A DNA stretch of 64,000 bases from Anoplolepis gracilipes (GCF_047496725.1 NC_132981.1:3106001-3170000); one strand, 5' to 3'; positions 9,300 to 22,159 are shown, counted from the first letter of the stretch. The notes: a model not told the origin generated them from the letters alone. Translations and numbers: made by a program.

Positions 9300-11730
9300 C
9301 TCTGTGAACTCTCTTTCTTACACTTGTATTTAAAGTGAAATACGTGCGTGTCTAAGAATAATGAACATTTGTATTTACGCCCTTAAGTTTCGAATATCGA
9401 CGGACTCGATGGAGTTTGAGATAACTTTGTTCGCGATATGTGCAAGAAAACGAACGAAGCGCAGATGATTCACATCGCGAAGGACATAATTTCTTATCAG
9501 TCATCGCACATTTGTAACAAGCTTATAGTTGTACCAACTAAGGAACGTATAACTTTCTCGTCTGACGTCTTTTAATTTAATTTACGCTTCAACAAGATAT
9601 TCGATAAGATGCACACAAAACCTCGGATAACGTAATGATATTTTATTACAAGTATGTCGTCATAATAATTTTTTTCTTTTACGCAGAGTAATCAAACTCT
9701 TTTGTTTTTTGATTGATTTTAATTAATCAACAGACTTTTCATCAAATCGACACCGTTCGGATACTTAACCACGAATAATCGAAAATTCCTAATTTATCGA
9801 TCTGTCATTCCCCCGGCAATGACTCCTTTCTCATCATTGATATTTGCAATCGTGGGAGTCTGTCAAGTGGTCTGTTGTGCACGCGCCCTAATACGCGACC
9901 ATGAAGAGCGCGGGCAGGTCTGGGGGAAGCCCCTTCGTGGATCTACCTTTAAAAAAGGGGAGAAACCATGGAAAGCCGGAGGCAGGGAGGAGGGGGGGGG
10001 GGGAAAGGGAATGCGAATGAAAAAGCTGCAACGGAAAGGGGCAATTCGTTGGTACCAGTATGAATGAACAAACGACGGTGCAAACAGAGAAAGATTGCTC
10101 GAAATTAGCTGTTAGCTGGAGTCAGCGAGTTTGCATTTAAGATGTTATCGAGGGCACAAAGTGCCGGCGAAACGAAAGATTCGATTCACGGCAGAAAGAA
10201 AGAGTCGATGCATTTCATGTTTTTCTTCGTTCCATCAGAGTCCATTTAATTTGCACATGTCAAAATATTATTTTAAGGCTAAAGATTGCTGAAATATTGT
10301 GCATAAAAAATTTATTAATGGCTTTAAAGTTGAAATTGAAAAATATCGAATACATGACATGAAAAATTTTTTTCAATCATCTCATTTAATAGAATTATCA
10401 GCTGTTTAATCAATGTTAACTGCACGCGTAGCCAACGTTTCTGATTAATGATAAACAATCGTCGAGCAATATAATATTAACAGCTTCTACAATATATAAA
10501 TCGCATAGCGTATACAAACTTCTTTGGAGACTATGGATTAAAATTATTATTACGTAAATAATTGAAACATAATTTATAGATTCGTTCAGGGACTGCATAT
10601 ACTATTTTATTCGCTATAACATGTAAATGTTTCAAAGTCCATTAAAATTTATGTCGCTGAAATATTTGTTTAATATTAATCGATGTTACGGTTTAAATTG
10701 TTACTTTCATTATACTGTTATCAAAATGATTTCTAAACAGCGAGTATAAATCCCGCGATATCGCTAGCGCATATATGTATATACGCAAACTTTAAAATCT
10801 GCATAATTGTCGAATAATATCAGCGGTATCTCAACGAGAGTAACGAGAATTATTATCATCGGTGTTAAACATTTTGTTAACGCGGCAGATGTGTACAGTC
10901 CGGATACAATCGCGATAATTTTCCCGACAATTCACCTAGAGATTTCGCTCTCGGAATTACGGCGATAAATTCACGGATGTCTAGATAAAAAGAAGAAATT
11001 AACGACTCAAAAATCCAACGCTCCATCTTTTTCATCTTTTTTTCTCTCTAAATGCGCGAGAGAGATTACGTTGATGAACAAGCATGGTTCTTAAATAACA
11101 GTGGCGATTATATACATATATGTATATAACAAAATTTATCAGATATTTTGTACAATTTTCAAAGAATACACGGAGATATATTATTTTTGTTTCGAGAATA
11201 TCTTTATTCTCGACTTCTGTAAATCTCGAGAATGAGATTATATAGCGTTAAACGAATACAAATTATTTGTTCGATGATATTTAATATAGTGTGTTCTACC
11301 AAGAAGAATAATTTCTTATTATTCAAAAAAATAATTGTCATAAATAGAGAAGAAAATATTCGATAGATACGTAGAATATATATTCACACGAAAAAAATAT
11401 TATAATAAAATTAAGATAATAATATATTCTTGAGATGTGTCTGCTATAATAAAAAAAAATAAAATTATTGTTGAAATTAAAGATTGTCAAATCTTTATAT
11501 ATGTATTTATATACTGTTGTTTATATATAAAATATATAAACGCTTTATAGCTCAAGTGTATAAGTTTCAATTGACAATTTCATACTATTCTTTTTTTTCT
11601 ATATAGTAACAGACGTCTAATCTAACTAATTTTAAACGAATAATTAATAAAATACAATAACGCGATGAGGATGAAGAGAATTAATTCTGTATCCTTCAGG
11701 GAGACGATTTATTCCTCCAATCTCATCTTC
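9300..11730. other. AT-rich spacer, nothing recognised
   Basis: About 2.4 kb of AT-rich DNA. A GGGG-rich purine segment sits at 9980-10020. Alternating TA steps occur at 11110-11130 and 11495-11540. Small frames of 60-82 codons are present but are not recognised and have no supporting context. Confidence 0.55.
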
Positions 11731-12189
11731 TACTTATGCTCTTCATGTCTTCGTCGACGTCACCGATTTTAACGCGTGCAAATGCCAAGAGGACCGATCG
11801 TCGCTGCAACCTCGTAATTTCGACCCGCGACGCGGGTCGTTGTACCGCCGTCGTCGTTCACGCCATGTCGAAGGTGACGCACACACGTGCACACGCATTC
11901 TCGCGAGCGCGCACAGGGTTTCACGCTCCCGCAGCCAGCGCGCTCTTCGACGCATCCACGGGCCGACGTGCATACGTCGATGCACGGTATTATGCACATA
12001 GCCACACGCGCATCCCTTTGACGGCCGTAAGCCACCCGTTAGGGGCGCCGCGATGAAACGTAACACGCACACAGAGACGCGTATACATACGCGAGAGCGG
12101 CGTATTCTGCGTGCGTACGTGCATTCGACCGTTGGGATCGATGATGGAAATAATTCGTTGCCTTTTTTCGTGATTACCATTTCGAACCT

Positions 12190-12285
12190 TTCTCTCTTCC
12201 GCGTCTCTATAACGTCTGCCTCTCTCTCTCTCTCTCTTTTATCTCTCTTTCTTCCTCATCTCTCTCTCTCTCTGTCTTTCGTTAC
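12190..12285. repeat. (CT)n-rich array, left partner of an inverted CT/GA pair
   Basis: Two CT runs (12221-12237 and 12259-12272) in pyrimidine-rich DNA. They face the GA array that begins at 12353, so a transcript from either strand could fold back on itself. Confidence 0.9.
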
Positions 12286-12345
12286 TCTTCTTTCATCTAT
12301 CCGCGATTCGCTATCTCCGTCCGCTCGTGTACATACTCAGAGGGG

Positions 12346-12352
<7 letters not shown>

Positions 12353-12385
<33 letters not shown>
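12353..12385. repeat. (GA)16 microsatellite, right partner of the CT/GA pair
   Basis: An uninterrupted GA run about 80 bp downstream of the CT array at 12259-12272, and complementary to it. Confidence 0.95.
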
Positions 12386-12388
<3 letters not shown>

Positions 12389-13938
12389 CCCCAATCGACA
12401 GGAAACCACGAGAAGGAACGTACAGAGAGAAGAGCTTGGCCGTATAATAAAGCGTAATGGACGTGGACCGGTTGCGACGATCAATTCGCCTCTTTTTTTT
12501 CATGATTTTCCGCCGCGGCACTGCCAACTGCACGCCCGCGCGTAATATGGAGAAATGGATTTTTCGACCGGGCGCTTCTCGCTCGTCCCACTCGATTGTG
12601 ACAGTTCGCGGACGTGCGTGCGCGCGAGCGCACAGCTGCTCGAGATATATGTACATACGCGAGCGATTGAAAAACTGTTGCGCGCATAAAGTCCGGTAAA
12701 AGAAACGTATTTATTGAAATGGAGCTTCGGTCATCGAAACGACACGTGAATTTTTATTACCCGTTGCAATGTGCGCTGAAATGCTTTTTTTTTTTTTTTA
12801 GACAAGTTCAGGGATCGATAAACAAGAAACGATTTATAACGTTTCGTTCGCGAGACTTGTAGAAATATAATTAACGAACCTATTACGTTCGCATCGACGT
12901 ACAAACGTTCGCGGATGCCACGAAATTTATTGTCGATGTATAAAGGGGTATATTTTAAAGTACTATTTTTACAGCGAAATAGATATCTTTGTGAGAGAGA
13001 AAAGCGGGTTATTAACTCTTATCCAAATATATAGAGAGGAATAAAATTCACTGTTTTTCCGAAATTTAAAAAAATTTTTAATCCATCTATAATTATAATA
13101 TTTTCAACAGAGTCTCTTTCATTTATATATATGTTCTTTTAATTTAACGTGTCTCGTTAAATCGTAGCTCATTATCGGTCATTTGATAAAATCAGTAAAA
13201 ATGAAACTTTTTTGATGCGCGTTATTCCTCGTTTGATAATATCGTGCGAAATAACGAGAGAATTCCTCGAACGAAACAACTCGGGAAAAATCTGTTCGCC
13301 AAACACCGGCTGGAAAACTATCATCACGCGCTGCCGTTCAGAGTGACCCATTATTGTAATCCGAGCAATTATTTTGCGCAATTATTCGCTGTCTGTCGTT
13401 TCAAGCAAAAACGCTACTGGCAGCTCCGTGTCGCGCGAAAATGGGTTAAAAACTCACGTTTCCAGCATGCGAAATCACCCGCCCGATACAAATATACGTC
13501 TTCACCTGCGCTAAAACGATGAAGCACCTGTATGCACGTACTCATACTTGCGGATACCACGATTATCGAGAATAACGGAAACTCTTAATTAAAGATAAAA
13601 CTAATTAAGATATTTAGGATACCGAAAAATTACAATAAGTAACTTTTGAAATTTTTCTTTGTATAAATCATCCCTAGATAAACTTGTAAAAAATATGTCA
13701 TTAAATCTAATTGGTAAAGGTAATAATTCTTGAACATCTTTTATGCAGATAGTCTGTAAAATTATAAAATTATGACATTTTTCATAGACGAACGATTGAA
13801 AAGCTGACAGAAATTTTTGCGGAAAATCAAGATCTTTTGGTTCGCGAACAAGAGAGTCTGAATTCTGATTATACGCGGTAGTCGCTGTCGTGCAGGAAAG
13901 ACATGAAGCGAGCCAGAAAGAAAAAGAGCAAGCGAAAG

Positions 13939-13943
<5 letters not shown>

Positions 13944-14004
<61 letters not shown>
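13944..14004. repeat. (GA)30 microsatellite with one interruption
   Basis: A long GA array with an AAA interruption near 13994. It leads into a purine-rich, then GC-rich block. Confidence 0.96.
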
Positions 14005-14480
14005 TAAGAACCTCGATTTCGCGTACGAAAGAGCAGGAGGAGAGCGGGAGAAGGCAAGGACCGGTATACAATGCGTGGAATAAACGAGCTCTCTCGTCGC
14101 ATAGAAGGAGAAGCAAAAGCCTACCGCAGCTGACGCAGCGAGGGGGCCCGGGTGGGCCGAGGAAGGGGAAGACGCGAGGAAACAGGAAGCCGGGGAGGAC
14201 CGGCTGGAATTTAGGGTAGGTCGGTGAAGAAAGCCTCCCTTCTCAGCCTCTAACACCGCCGAATCCTCCGAGACACGACCTACGCTCACACGGTCTCTCC
14301 TCACCGTCTCCATCCTGTCCCCCTCCCTTTTCCCTTCCCCTCACTGCCAGCCGACACGAGTCGTCGTCTCTCTCGCACGTCTCTCGTCCGAAATTCACTT
14401 CTCTCGTCCTTGAGTCGAGGGCAGCCTTGGTCTTCGCACGTATATTCGTCTCGAGAACCGGACTGAATGCCAAAGTCGGT
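14005..14480. promoter_or_regulatory. GC-rich block with strand-switching purine bias
   Basis: The plus strand is purine-rich from 14005 to about 14215 and then pyrimidine-rich (CTC/CCT words) from about 14225 to 14420. This skew switch, right after a GA array, resembles insect 5' regulatory regions. The frames that cross it are low-complexity. No TATA box or initiator is convincing. Confidence 0.25.
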
Positions 14481-14799
14481 GAGTGGACCACGAGTACATA
14501 TATACATACATGAACGAAAGTGGACCGGAAAATAGCAAGCTGAGGAATCGGCTTTGATTTAATTACACGGCCTGATTGACGAAGTTTATTTTTGCTCGAG
14601 TAACATTCAAAAATATATACGACATAATTTTTTCTCATTTTCACTTGATATTATTTTTTATTTTAATTGCATCTTATCACAATTGAAATCTTTTCAATTA
14701 ATAGCATTAAATTCTGACAATTTTTAATCCACAAAATTGGATGAAATTTTTTTACGCAAAAAATATGATACACACATTCCTTATATTTATCCTAATTCG

Positions 14800-14812
<13 letters not shown>

Positions 14813-14832
<20 letters not shown>
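14813..14832. repeat. (AT)10 microsatellite
   Basis: A short uninterrupted AT array in AT-rich DNA. Confidence 0.9.
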
Positions 14833-14836
<4 letters not shown>

Positions 14837-15508
14837 ACCATTCTTTATCGCCATAATTGGACCTTCCTTCTAAACGCCATTGGGCCTAGCCCCTCTCCGA
14901 ATTCTAAAACGAGTTTAGTAAGAACACGTCGGCCAATGCCAGTGATCATAGTAGCCATGATAGTTATTCACGAATCTTTTGGGTGGACTCTTAATTCTCT
15001 CTTGCGCGAACGGAATGTGATAGATATCACATTAAATAGCGATAAATACATAATATATGTATATTTATATTTTGTATACGAAAAGCTGAAAAACGCAACT
15101 AGTCATGAAATATAGACACGCTTGACACGAGAAAGAGAATGACAGTAATGGAAGTAGAAATAGAAACGTTACTAGGACGGTATAGGATGCAGAAGGTCTC
15201 AAGTAGTCATAGTGGAATAGTGGATAGAGATCGGGCAGAGTGGGAGCCAGGCCAGGTAGAAAGAGGAGTGTCTGGTTTTCTTTGAGCAGCGGATGAAGGA
15301 AGGAGAGGCTGAAGAGAGGAGGAAGAGAAAGAAGCATAACGGCCTGAGGCATTTTAGGATGGCCACTACTACTATTTATTATGGCTGCCGACATATCCGC
15401 TCGCTGTGCCTTTTCTTTTTTACTTCTGCTATCGCAACTCTTCTTTCCCTAGTTTTTCAAAATTCTTTACGCATAAAGACGACGATACAAGAGTTGAAAA
15501 GTAACATT

Positions 15509-15523
15509 AAAAAAAAAAAAAAA
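15509..15523. repeat. poly(A)15 tract
   Basis: An A run at the end of a mixed-composition stretch (14850-15480). That stretch has overlapping unrecognised frames on both strands and no convincing exon. Confidence 0.85.
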
Positions 15524-16491
15524 TATCAATATTTATGAAAAATAGAATACTGATTTATTTCACTTTGCAACGACAGAGTTAAACATCTCTGATACAATTA
15601 ATTTTGAGCAATAATCGAGAGAAACTTTTCTGTTTTTTAATTTTACATAATTATGTAACTTGACACATAACATTATTATACATAATTTTATTATATGATA
15701 TAATTAAATTATTTTATATGAATTTTTTGTTACGTTGTAGAGAAAATAAAGACATCTTTTAATTGATTTATACGACGAAAACTCATTATATATAATAAGA
15801 TTATAATTAAAAATACGAAAAAAAATGCGTGAAATAGTAAATTCTTAATCCTATGAAATGTTGGTTATATCTCACGTTTGGCTCGACATTTTCCCGATTG
15901 ATCGGTCATTTAATCGGATCGACGCCGTCGGTCATCGTCGTCTGCCTGCCTCTTCTTGTGACATCTCGTTTCGCACCGTCGTCCAAAACCGAAACCGTTA
16001 TCAGCGACATTTCCTCTTAAGCGCAGAATCGACAACGACAACGACAACGACAACGGCAAACGAACGGTAGTGAGCGACCGACCAACCAATTCCCTTTCCT
16101 TCAGTTTTCTCACGGTGGCCCCTCTTCCGGTGGTCCGTCGACTGCCGTCCTGGTACATACCAGGAAGGCGCGAGCAAGAGGTGGAGATGAAAGGAAGAGA
16201 GACAGTCGTAAACCGATACCGACGTTCAATGGAGGAAACTGCCGTTTGTTTTACAAGGATCGCAATAAACAAAAGAGACGGGGATTAAGAAGACGGAAAC
16301 GTACGTCACACGCACACATCAAATTACATATTTGGAGTGACGATGTAATAAAAAAAAATAATGTATAAAATCTGTCTCGGAATATTTTCAACAGGCATTA
16401 AAAGGATTACTGTTATTCATTTATTACTAATATCGTTTTTTTAATCCAAGTATTCTGTGAAAAATGCTAATAATTTATAAAATATAGAGAA

Positions 16492-16633
16492 ATATACTAA
16501 AATAATAAATGACTTAATTTAAGAGATACATTTCCCGAGTTTAATAAAATATTGATATAATTAAAAATATACAAAAATAAATGACTCGATTTAAATAAAT
16601 TTCTGGAGCTTAATAAAATATTGATATAATATA
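16492..16633 (+). repeat. direct tandem duplication, ~70-bp unit, two copies
   Basis: Two adjacent AT-rich segments share AATAAATGACT, then a variable stretch, then TTAATAAAATATTGATATAA, with a shared GAG before that block. The spacing between matching blocks is about 70 bp. The copies are diverged, so this is an old duplication. Confidence 0.7.
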
Positions 16634-16930
16634 AGATACACGAGAATACATTTTATATAGAAAATTAATGAATTGTTATAGAAGAATAAAAGATTCCATT
16701 TTCGAAAATCGAAATAAATTAAGCGTAAAATGCATAGATTATTATGCCACTTGAGAACTGCATTTGCTGCAGTTCTTTCCAACGAAACGACAAATGAACG
16801 AGACGAGGAACCTTCCAGAGGGACGAACGAACTCTCTCGCACCGCCCTCCGTCTTCTTCGCTTGCGCGTCGAAAGAATTCCCTGTTTCTCCTTCGGCAAG
16901 AAGTGCAGCGGATGAAAGAGAAAGGAAAAG

Positions 16931-16948
16931 AGAGCGAGCGAGCGAGCG

Positions 16949-17007
<59 letters not shown>
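16931..17007. repeat. (GAGC)n-(GA)n compound microsatellite
   Basis: Five to six GAGC units pass directly into about 27 GA units. It marks the left side of a GC-rich block. Confidence 0.95.
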
Positions 17008-17008
<1 letters not shown>

Positions 17009-17009
17009 C

Positions 17010-17640
17010 GAAGCGCGCGGAGGGGTACCGGTGCGCCAACTCAATTTCTCCTCTTTTGGTACCCAACTTGAGACTCCGACGGCGCGGTGCGGCGGTTGTG
17101 TGCCCCACCATGTCAGACCTCGGCGCGCTGGGCCCTCTCCGTCCGTCTTCCCTGGCCCCACCGACCGTCCCCGTACTCAGGAGGGTCCTACGGCCATTGA
17201 TCCCGACCTTCACGCGCCGAACGAGCGCGATTGCCAACGAAAGCCGACTTGCCGAACCCGAACCTGCGGCAACGCGGTTTTGCTGCTCCTCCCGTTCTCT
17301 TCCCGGCCCCCTCCCTACCCCTCACCCCGATCGGCATCGCTGCCACGCCGTCGCCTTCTCCCTCGTTTCCTCCATCCTTCCACGTTGAGATCCACCGCAC
17401 CTCTTGCCCTTCCTCTTCTTCTTCTTCTTCTTCTTCTTCTTCTTCTTCTTCTTCTTCTTCTTCTTCTTCTTCTTTCTCCTACTCCTCTAACCTTGCCTAA
17501 CCAAGCGACCGCTCAGCTCGAACTCCCTGATTCTCTCTTTTCCCTTCCTTCCCCTCCCATCACGTGTCCCTCGATTCACGGAGGGTCCATACGGATCACG
17601 TTGAAGGATGAAGGGCCCGCGGGGCACGTCGGGGGGGAAT
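17010..17640. promoter_or_regulatory. GC-rich, pyrimidine-biased block, candidate promoter or exon
   Basis: A C-rich plus strand with many CpG. Frames of 292 and 161 codons run through it, but they also run through the GA and TTC arrays and give poly-RE and poly-L/poly-S tracts. An ATG at 17110 in the context CCCACCATGTC is Kozak-like and opens a Pro/Arg/Leu-rich frame to 17388. I recognise no domain. A non-coding first exon or promoter is at least as likely. Confidence 0.25.
17414..17476. repeat. (TTC)21 microsatellite
   Basis: A long uninterrupted CTT/TTC trinucleotide array of about 63 bp. It reads as poly-Ser or poly-Leu in two plus frames. AAG/CTT arrays are polypurine-polypyrimidine and can adopt triplex structure. 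Confidence 0.97.
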
Positions 17641-17799
17641 AGCGAAACGTTGGGTGGGTTTAAAAATAACCTTCTTAGAAAACGGCCCGAGGAAAAGCAT
17701 TTCTGCACGACGTTCCCCTTTTTCCGGCTGCTATTTCGTGTCGTCATAGCCATCGTGGGAGAATTGGAGTTCGCGAATGAGTGGCGACGATGAGGCGAG

Positions 17800-19290
17800 T
17801 TTTGGTTGTCAGACTATCGCCAAGATTTATGTTAGATTATCGTAAAATTGCTTCGACCTTTCCAATGGTTTCTTTCAATTGGAAAATTATTCAAGAAATG
17901 ACAATACAAATTATGGGCGATATCTAGTTGTTTAAATCGAGTTTATATGAAACATTAATATTTCTCAAACGAAAACAATCTACGATTTCTAGCACGTTGG
18001 AGATAAATGTCTCGTGATAAAGATCAGTATCCTGCACATACATACATATGTGTATGCAGGAAACCTCGAATACCTGCTATATAATTTCTTTCCTCGCGCT
18101 TTCCATGTAAGACGTAAATTAACCAATTTAGATAACTTAAATCTCTCTCTTTCTCTCTCTCAAAGATGAGAGATACGCAAGTTAAATAATCACTATGCAT
18201 AAATTGTTCTCCATTAATAAATAAAATTGCAAATCACAATAGCGGAAATTAACTTCATATATTCAAATTTTCTAAAAATAATATCATACCCCGTAGGAGT
18301 CGAGGGTGATATTAACCCGCATCTGATTGCAAATGATTCCAAAATTATGCAAATACATGTATGCTTGTGACGGGAAATATAAGAAGAAAAATATCTCTCT
18401 TCATTCTCTCATTGTCAGTGTCAACTTGAACCGAAATAATATCCAACAAAATGTTTGTAATTCGCTGCTTGTATCGCGCCAAGCACTTACACCTGTCAAT
18501 TCAAGCGACCCTGCTATTTCAATGAAACAGATATCTGGATTATTCGCACACATGTGTGCTCGGGGCTCGCGCGCGCCGACGGAATAATGAATGCGCTTCA
18601 CCTTGAATTCAGTCATTCCGCCTCTCCTCCATCCAGCAGCGCGCTTCGACAACGGAGCGAGCCCGTAGCGATGTCCCGTCATGCGCGAGGGATTTCGCGT
18701 GTGTTTTGGTTGTTACTTCCACTCGGGCTCGTATCCGCGCCTGGGCTGTTATCTGCAGCGCCTTAATAACATTTTGAGCGACGCTGCACGCAGACAACTC
18801 TTGACAATGGCCGTAGGCCGGCTGGCTTCTCAGAAAACCGACACGTTTATCGCGAATTTCCGTTGCGTTATGCCTACGCGAAATACGCTGCTGGCCATTA
18901 CGCGAAATAGTCGAGGCGTGAGTACGAATTAAGAGCGCCAGCTTGGAACGCGAGCGCGAGCGCGAGCGCGGGCATTGTTAAATTAAAACCGATGGATTCG
19001 CCGATTGTGTTGCATCCTATGTAACGTCTGTCTACGGCAGCCATCGCATCGGTGAATTGGAAAAAAAAAAAAATAGAATATTCAGCGTATTCATCATCTC
19101 GTTCGGCGAAGGCGGTATATTCACGGTCTCAAAGATGGATTGTTTTGTTTCATCACGCAAAATCCAATTAATACTCCATTCTTTTATCGTATAATCATAA
19201 TAATTTGTTGTTATCGCTCGAATTTTGATGATGGAAGAGTGAATGACGTCCTCTCGACAATTTAGAAAAAATTACATCGACTTTTTTTCG
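17800..19290. other. mixed spacer, nothing recognised
   Basis: AT-rich DNA to about 18530, a more GC-balanced stretch at 18540-19000 with a (GCGAGC)n patch at 18948-18973, then AT-rich again. An imperfect hairpin with CCTGCA/TGCAGG ends lies at 18031-18060. Overlapping frames of 60-93 codons on both strands are not recognised. Confidence 0.5.
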
Positions 19291-19312
19291 AAAAATGTGC
19301 ATACCGAATAAC

Positions 19313-19838
19313 AAGGTATATATCTTCCTGGAAAAAGATGGAAAACCTGGATTTTTAAGGAATTTTTATTTTTTTTTATACCTGTAGAAATCGAAGAATT
19401 TCCATGAAATTTTATTGGCACTCAGGGAATTTTTAAAAATCTTTAATTCTCTCTTTAATCATTTTGCTTTTATACCGCAAATTATATATATCCATCTAAA
19501 TAAATATTAAATTTCATCTCTATTCATATCCAATGTCTTAACAAAATATTGAATACGCAGTACATATTTTTATTTTAATTATTATTTTGTTCTTTATTTT
19601 AATTAAAAAAAAATAAAAGTATTATTGAAAGTTTTTATCTTAACGAAAACCATGTAATTTTTCTCAGTACATTTGTAAATCTAGCACTTGAAATTTAAGT
19701 GGCTTTGTGTTTTTTCCTCTGTAACAATGAAAAGCATTAGAAAACACATACGATAAAATATTCTTCTTAATGGAATTTCAAACAAAAATATCTTTAGAGA
19801 AGATCAGAGATTTTTTTACAAGATTTGAGTAGACACCC
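19313..19838 (-). mobile_element. family B ~500-bp MITE-like element, copy 1 (minus orientation)
   Basis: Read on the minus strand, it starts at GAGGGTGTCTACTCAAATC, continues with a decayed TCTCTGATCTTCTC stretch, AGATATTTTTGTTTGAAATT, AAATTTCAAGTGCTAGATTT and the far end ...TTCCTTAAAAATCCAGG, and ends ...ATATATACCTTG. The same blocks in the same order occur in the two other copies. It carries no coding sequence. The terminal words of the family resemble CAGGGTGTCTACTC and are inverted. The flanks read AATAA on the left and GATAA on the right, a 4-of-5 match that may be a decayed target duplication. Confidence 0.75.
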
Positions 19839-20025
19839 TCGATAATTAATCACTATTTTTAATGCCTGGAAAGATATCTATGGATCGTTTATAAATCATA
19901 CGTAATGTTCGTCATGATGCAGGACCGCGAGCGATTAAATTACAACTCATATCTCCAAACTCAAATTCGGCCAAGCCCGCGTTAATGCTATCGGTGCACT
20001 ATTGCTTGCAGTACATCATCAACGT

Positions 20026-20060
20026 GCGTGCGTGTGCGTGTGCGTGTATGTGTGTGCGTG
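20026..20060. repeat. (GTGCGT)/(TG)n repeat
   Basis: Imperfect GTGCGT and GTGTGC units of about 35 bp in GC-richer DNA (19980-20400). CA/TG and CG alternation continues on both sides, and the overlapping small frames are compositional. Confidence 0.8.
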
Positions 20061-20421
20061 AATCGCATATGTTGCGCGTTATACAAATCGAGAGGAGGCC
20101 TGATCGATCGAGGCACGCACTACGCGTAGTATCGGTGCGTATAGGCCGCGTACGTACGGGCCCCCGTATGTATATGTGCACACGTGGTAAGTAATCGTTA
20201 CCGTGGCTACCGGCAAACCGGCGGTGAAATTAACACACACCGATCGGCGGCTTCGGCAACTACCACGAGTACGTCTACGCATGTGACGCATACACATGCG
20301 CGCATGACATATATATCGCACATATCGCATATATTTCGGCGCGTCAACGTCGCGACCGCGGATTTGCGGAGATGGCATTAGTATCACGTTACGTGAATTC
20401 CGTGACGCGAGTATGTATACG

Positions 20422-20796
20422 GGGTGTCCCGCAGTGCCACCACCCTATCCCTCCGATGATGGATTCTCCAATGAGAATTGCATCTTTCCTCGACCGACAA
20501 TTTACCCGAAGCGCGCGATCGTTGATTCTTTATTCTATCTATTAAATATTTTCGGATGAAGAAACTCGGATAGATTGAACCGTTCCTAAAATATATCTTC
20601 AAACATATATAAAAATTATGGTCTGAAAAACTGATTCTCTCGGAATATACCTGAAAAAATAAATGTAATAATATTTTGCACATGTCATTTTCAGATGACG
20701 ATTCTTTAATTATTACTTCCACTAAATTTCCAGGAAACTTTGATCACAGATTAATCGAGGAATATACGTCGGTAACCGATCGTGGCAGGACACCCT
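20422..20796. mobile_element. candidate short-TIR element, ~375 bp
   Basis: The left end GGGTGTCCCGCAGTGCCA and the reverse complement of the right end, GGGTGTCCTGCCACGATC, share an 11-bp terminal inverted repeat with one mismatch. The interior is AT-rich and non-coding apart from an unrecognised 112-codon frame. GGGTGTCC-type ends are common among insect miniature elements, but no clear target duplication is seen. Confidence 0.4.
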
Positions 20797-21475
20797 TTAT
20801 ATGCTCGTGTATACGTGTGCGTAAGGTGTAACGTGTCTATGAAATCCGCGAGCGGTGCACCGCGGGCGTCAGGTCTAAGAAGGAGTGGATATAGTTGGAC
20901 TCACTATAGCAACGACGTTACGTGAGTAAGATGATTCGAAACAAGGTTATTGGCTCTGCGAGTGCAGCTGCCGCCTGCTGCCGCTCGCTGCTTCTACTTG
21001 CTGCGGCTATTGAGCGCGGTTTTCTTCTTCTTTTCCTCGACGCTCTCTTGCTTCATCTATTCGTCCGTCCTGCTTCCTGACTTCGTGCCTCTTTCCAAAT
21101 CGTAAGAAATTTAAAATACCTATGATGCCTCGTCACCGCTAATATATCGATATATCGCACATTCTAGATCGACATAAAAATCTGAAAGATACAGCTAGGA
21201 AATATTCCAAGATCATCCAAAAAATGTAGACATCTTTCGAGCAAAATTTTCAAAGAGTACTCTATTTTATTTCGTACATTTATATATTAATGTATTATTT
21301 CTTTGCAGAGATTGCGAATGAAAGGAAATCAATAGCAAATGGAAAATTAAATCATCAAATAAGGGATCCAATCTCGCCGGCACGAGAAGGATCATCCTTC
21401 CATTGCTGACAGGGACTGTACCCGAAGTTTGCGGGCCCGCCGAAGTAAAGTGTGTACCAACCTACCTGCCTATCT

Positions 21476-21476
21476 T

Positions 21477-21508
<32 letters not shown>
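21476..21508. repeat. (CT)n array, left partner of an inverted CT/GA pair
   Basis: A CT run of about 33 bp in a short GC-richer stretch. The complementary GA array follows 220 bp later. Confidence 0.93.
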
Positions 21509-21723
21509 ACTCTCACTCTTTCTCCCCTGCTAGTCGTGGTAAGTCACTGTATGCTCGCCTGTACTGGACGTCGTCGAACGTTGCTGTTTCGAGAGCACAA
21601 GTATTCGAAGGAGCAACGTCCAACGGCAAGCGGGCAGCCAACCGACCGGCGCGCCAAGGGACAAAGAGCGGCCGCCGGCCCAAATGGAATAAATAAATAA
21701 AGTAGAGAAAAAAGAAAAAGAGA

Positions 21724-21727
<4 letters not shown>

Positions 21728-21799
<72 letters not shown>
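21728..21799. repeat. (GA)36 microsatellite, right partner of the CT/GA pair
   Basis: An uninterrupted GA array of about 72 bp. With the CT run at 21476-21508 it forms inverted complementary arms around a GC-rich segment. Confidence 0.97.
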
Positions 21800-21802
<3 letters not shown>

Positions 21803-21848
21803 AAGGCAGAGCGTCAAGTGAAGAAGAAGACGAGGAGGAGGAAACAGG

Positions 21849-22151
21849 TTGAAAGAAGAAGGAGAATGTGCCGCAATGAAGGTGGTGGAGGGAACAAGAT
21901 GGTACACGGCCCAAGTGGCCGCCATCAGTGCCAAGGACATCGACCGAAATCCAAGGGTACCGCCAAGGCCAAGTAAGGCCCGACCTGCGCCATCGCAAAT
22001 TCGCTTGACTCCTCTCTCTTTCTCTGTGGCGGTCTTATTCAGGGGCGTGAGTAAAATAAGAACTGTCCAGTCTCGGCGCGTCCAAAAAAGCGCTAACAAA
22101 TCGACCGAAACTCAAGGGCGTCTGAGAAATTCATTATGCGTTGAGACATGA
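21849..22151 (+). CDS. unrecognised 100-codon open frame next to the GA array
   Basis: This plus-strand frame starts just after the GA array and has mixed composition in its first half (MKVVEGTRWYTAQVAAISAK from its second ATG at 21876), then becomes Pro/Arg/Ser-rich. A donor-like AAGTAAGG lies at 21971-21978, which would make an early first exon ending there possible. I recognise no domain, and minus-strand frames of up to 189 codons overlap it. It is more likely a chance frame in GC-rich DNA, but it is one of the better exon candidates in the window. Confidence 0.15.
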   Translation: MKEEGECAAMKVVEGTRWYTAQVAAISAKDIDRNPRVPPRPSKARPAPSQIRLTPLSFSVAVLFRGVSKIRTVQSRRVQKSANKSTETQGRLRNSLCVET

Positions 22152-22159
22152 CTGACGTA

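Noticed and set aside
11100..11130. TATACATATATGTATATA palindrome
   Set aside because: Alternating TA/CA steps like this are frequent in the AT-rich background and carry no further structure.
16764..17642. 292-codon plus-strand frame
   Set aside because: It includes poly-(Arg-Glu) from the GA array and poly-Leu from the TTC array. Its length is a consequence of stop-free microsatellites.
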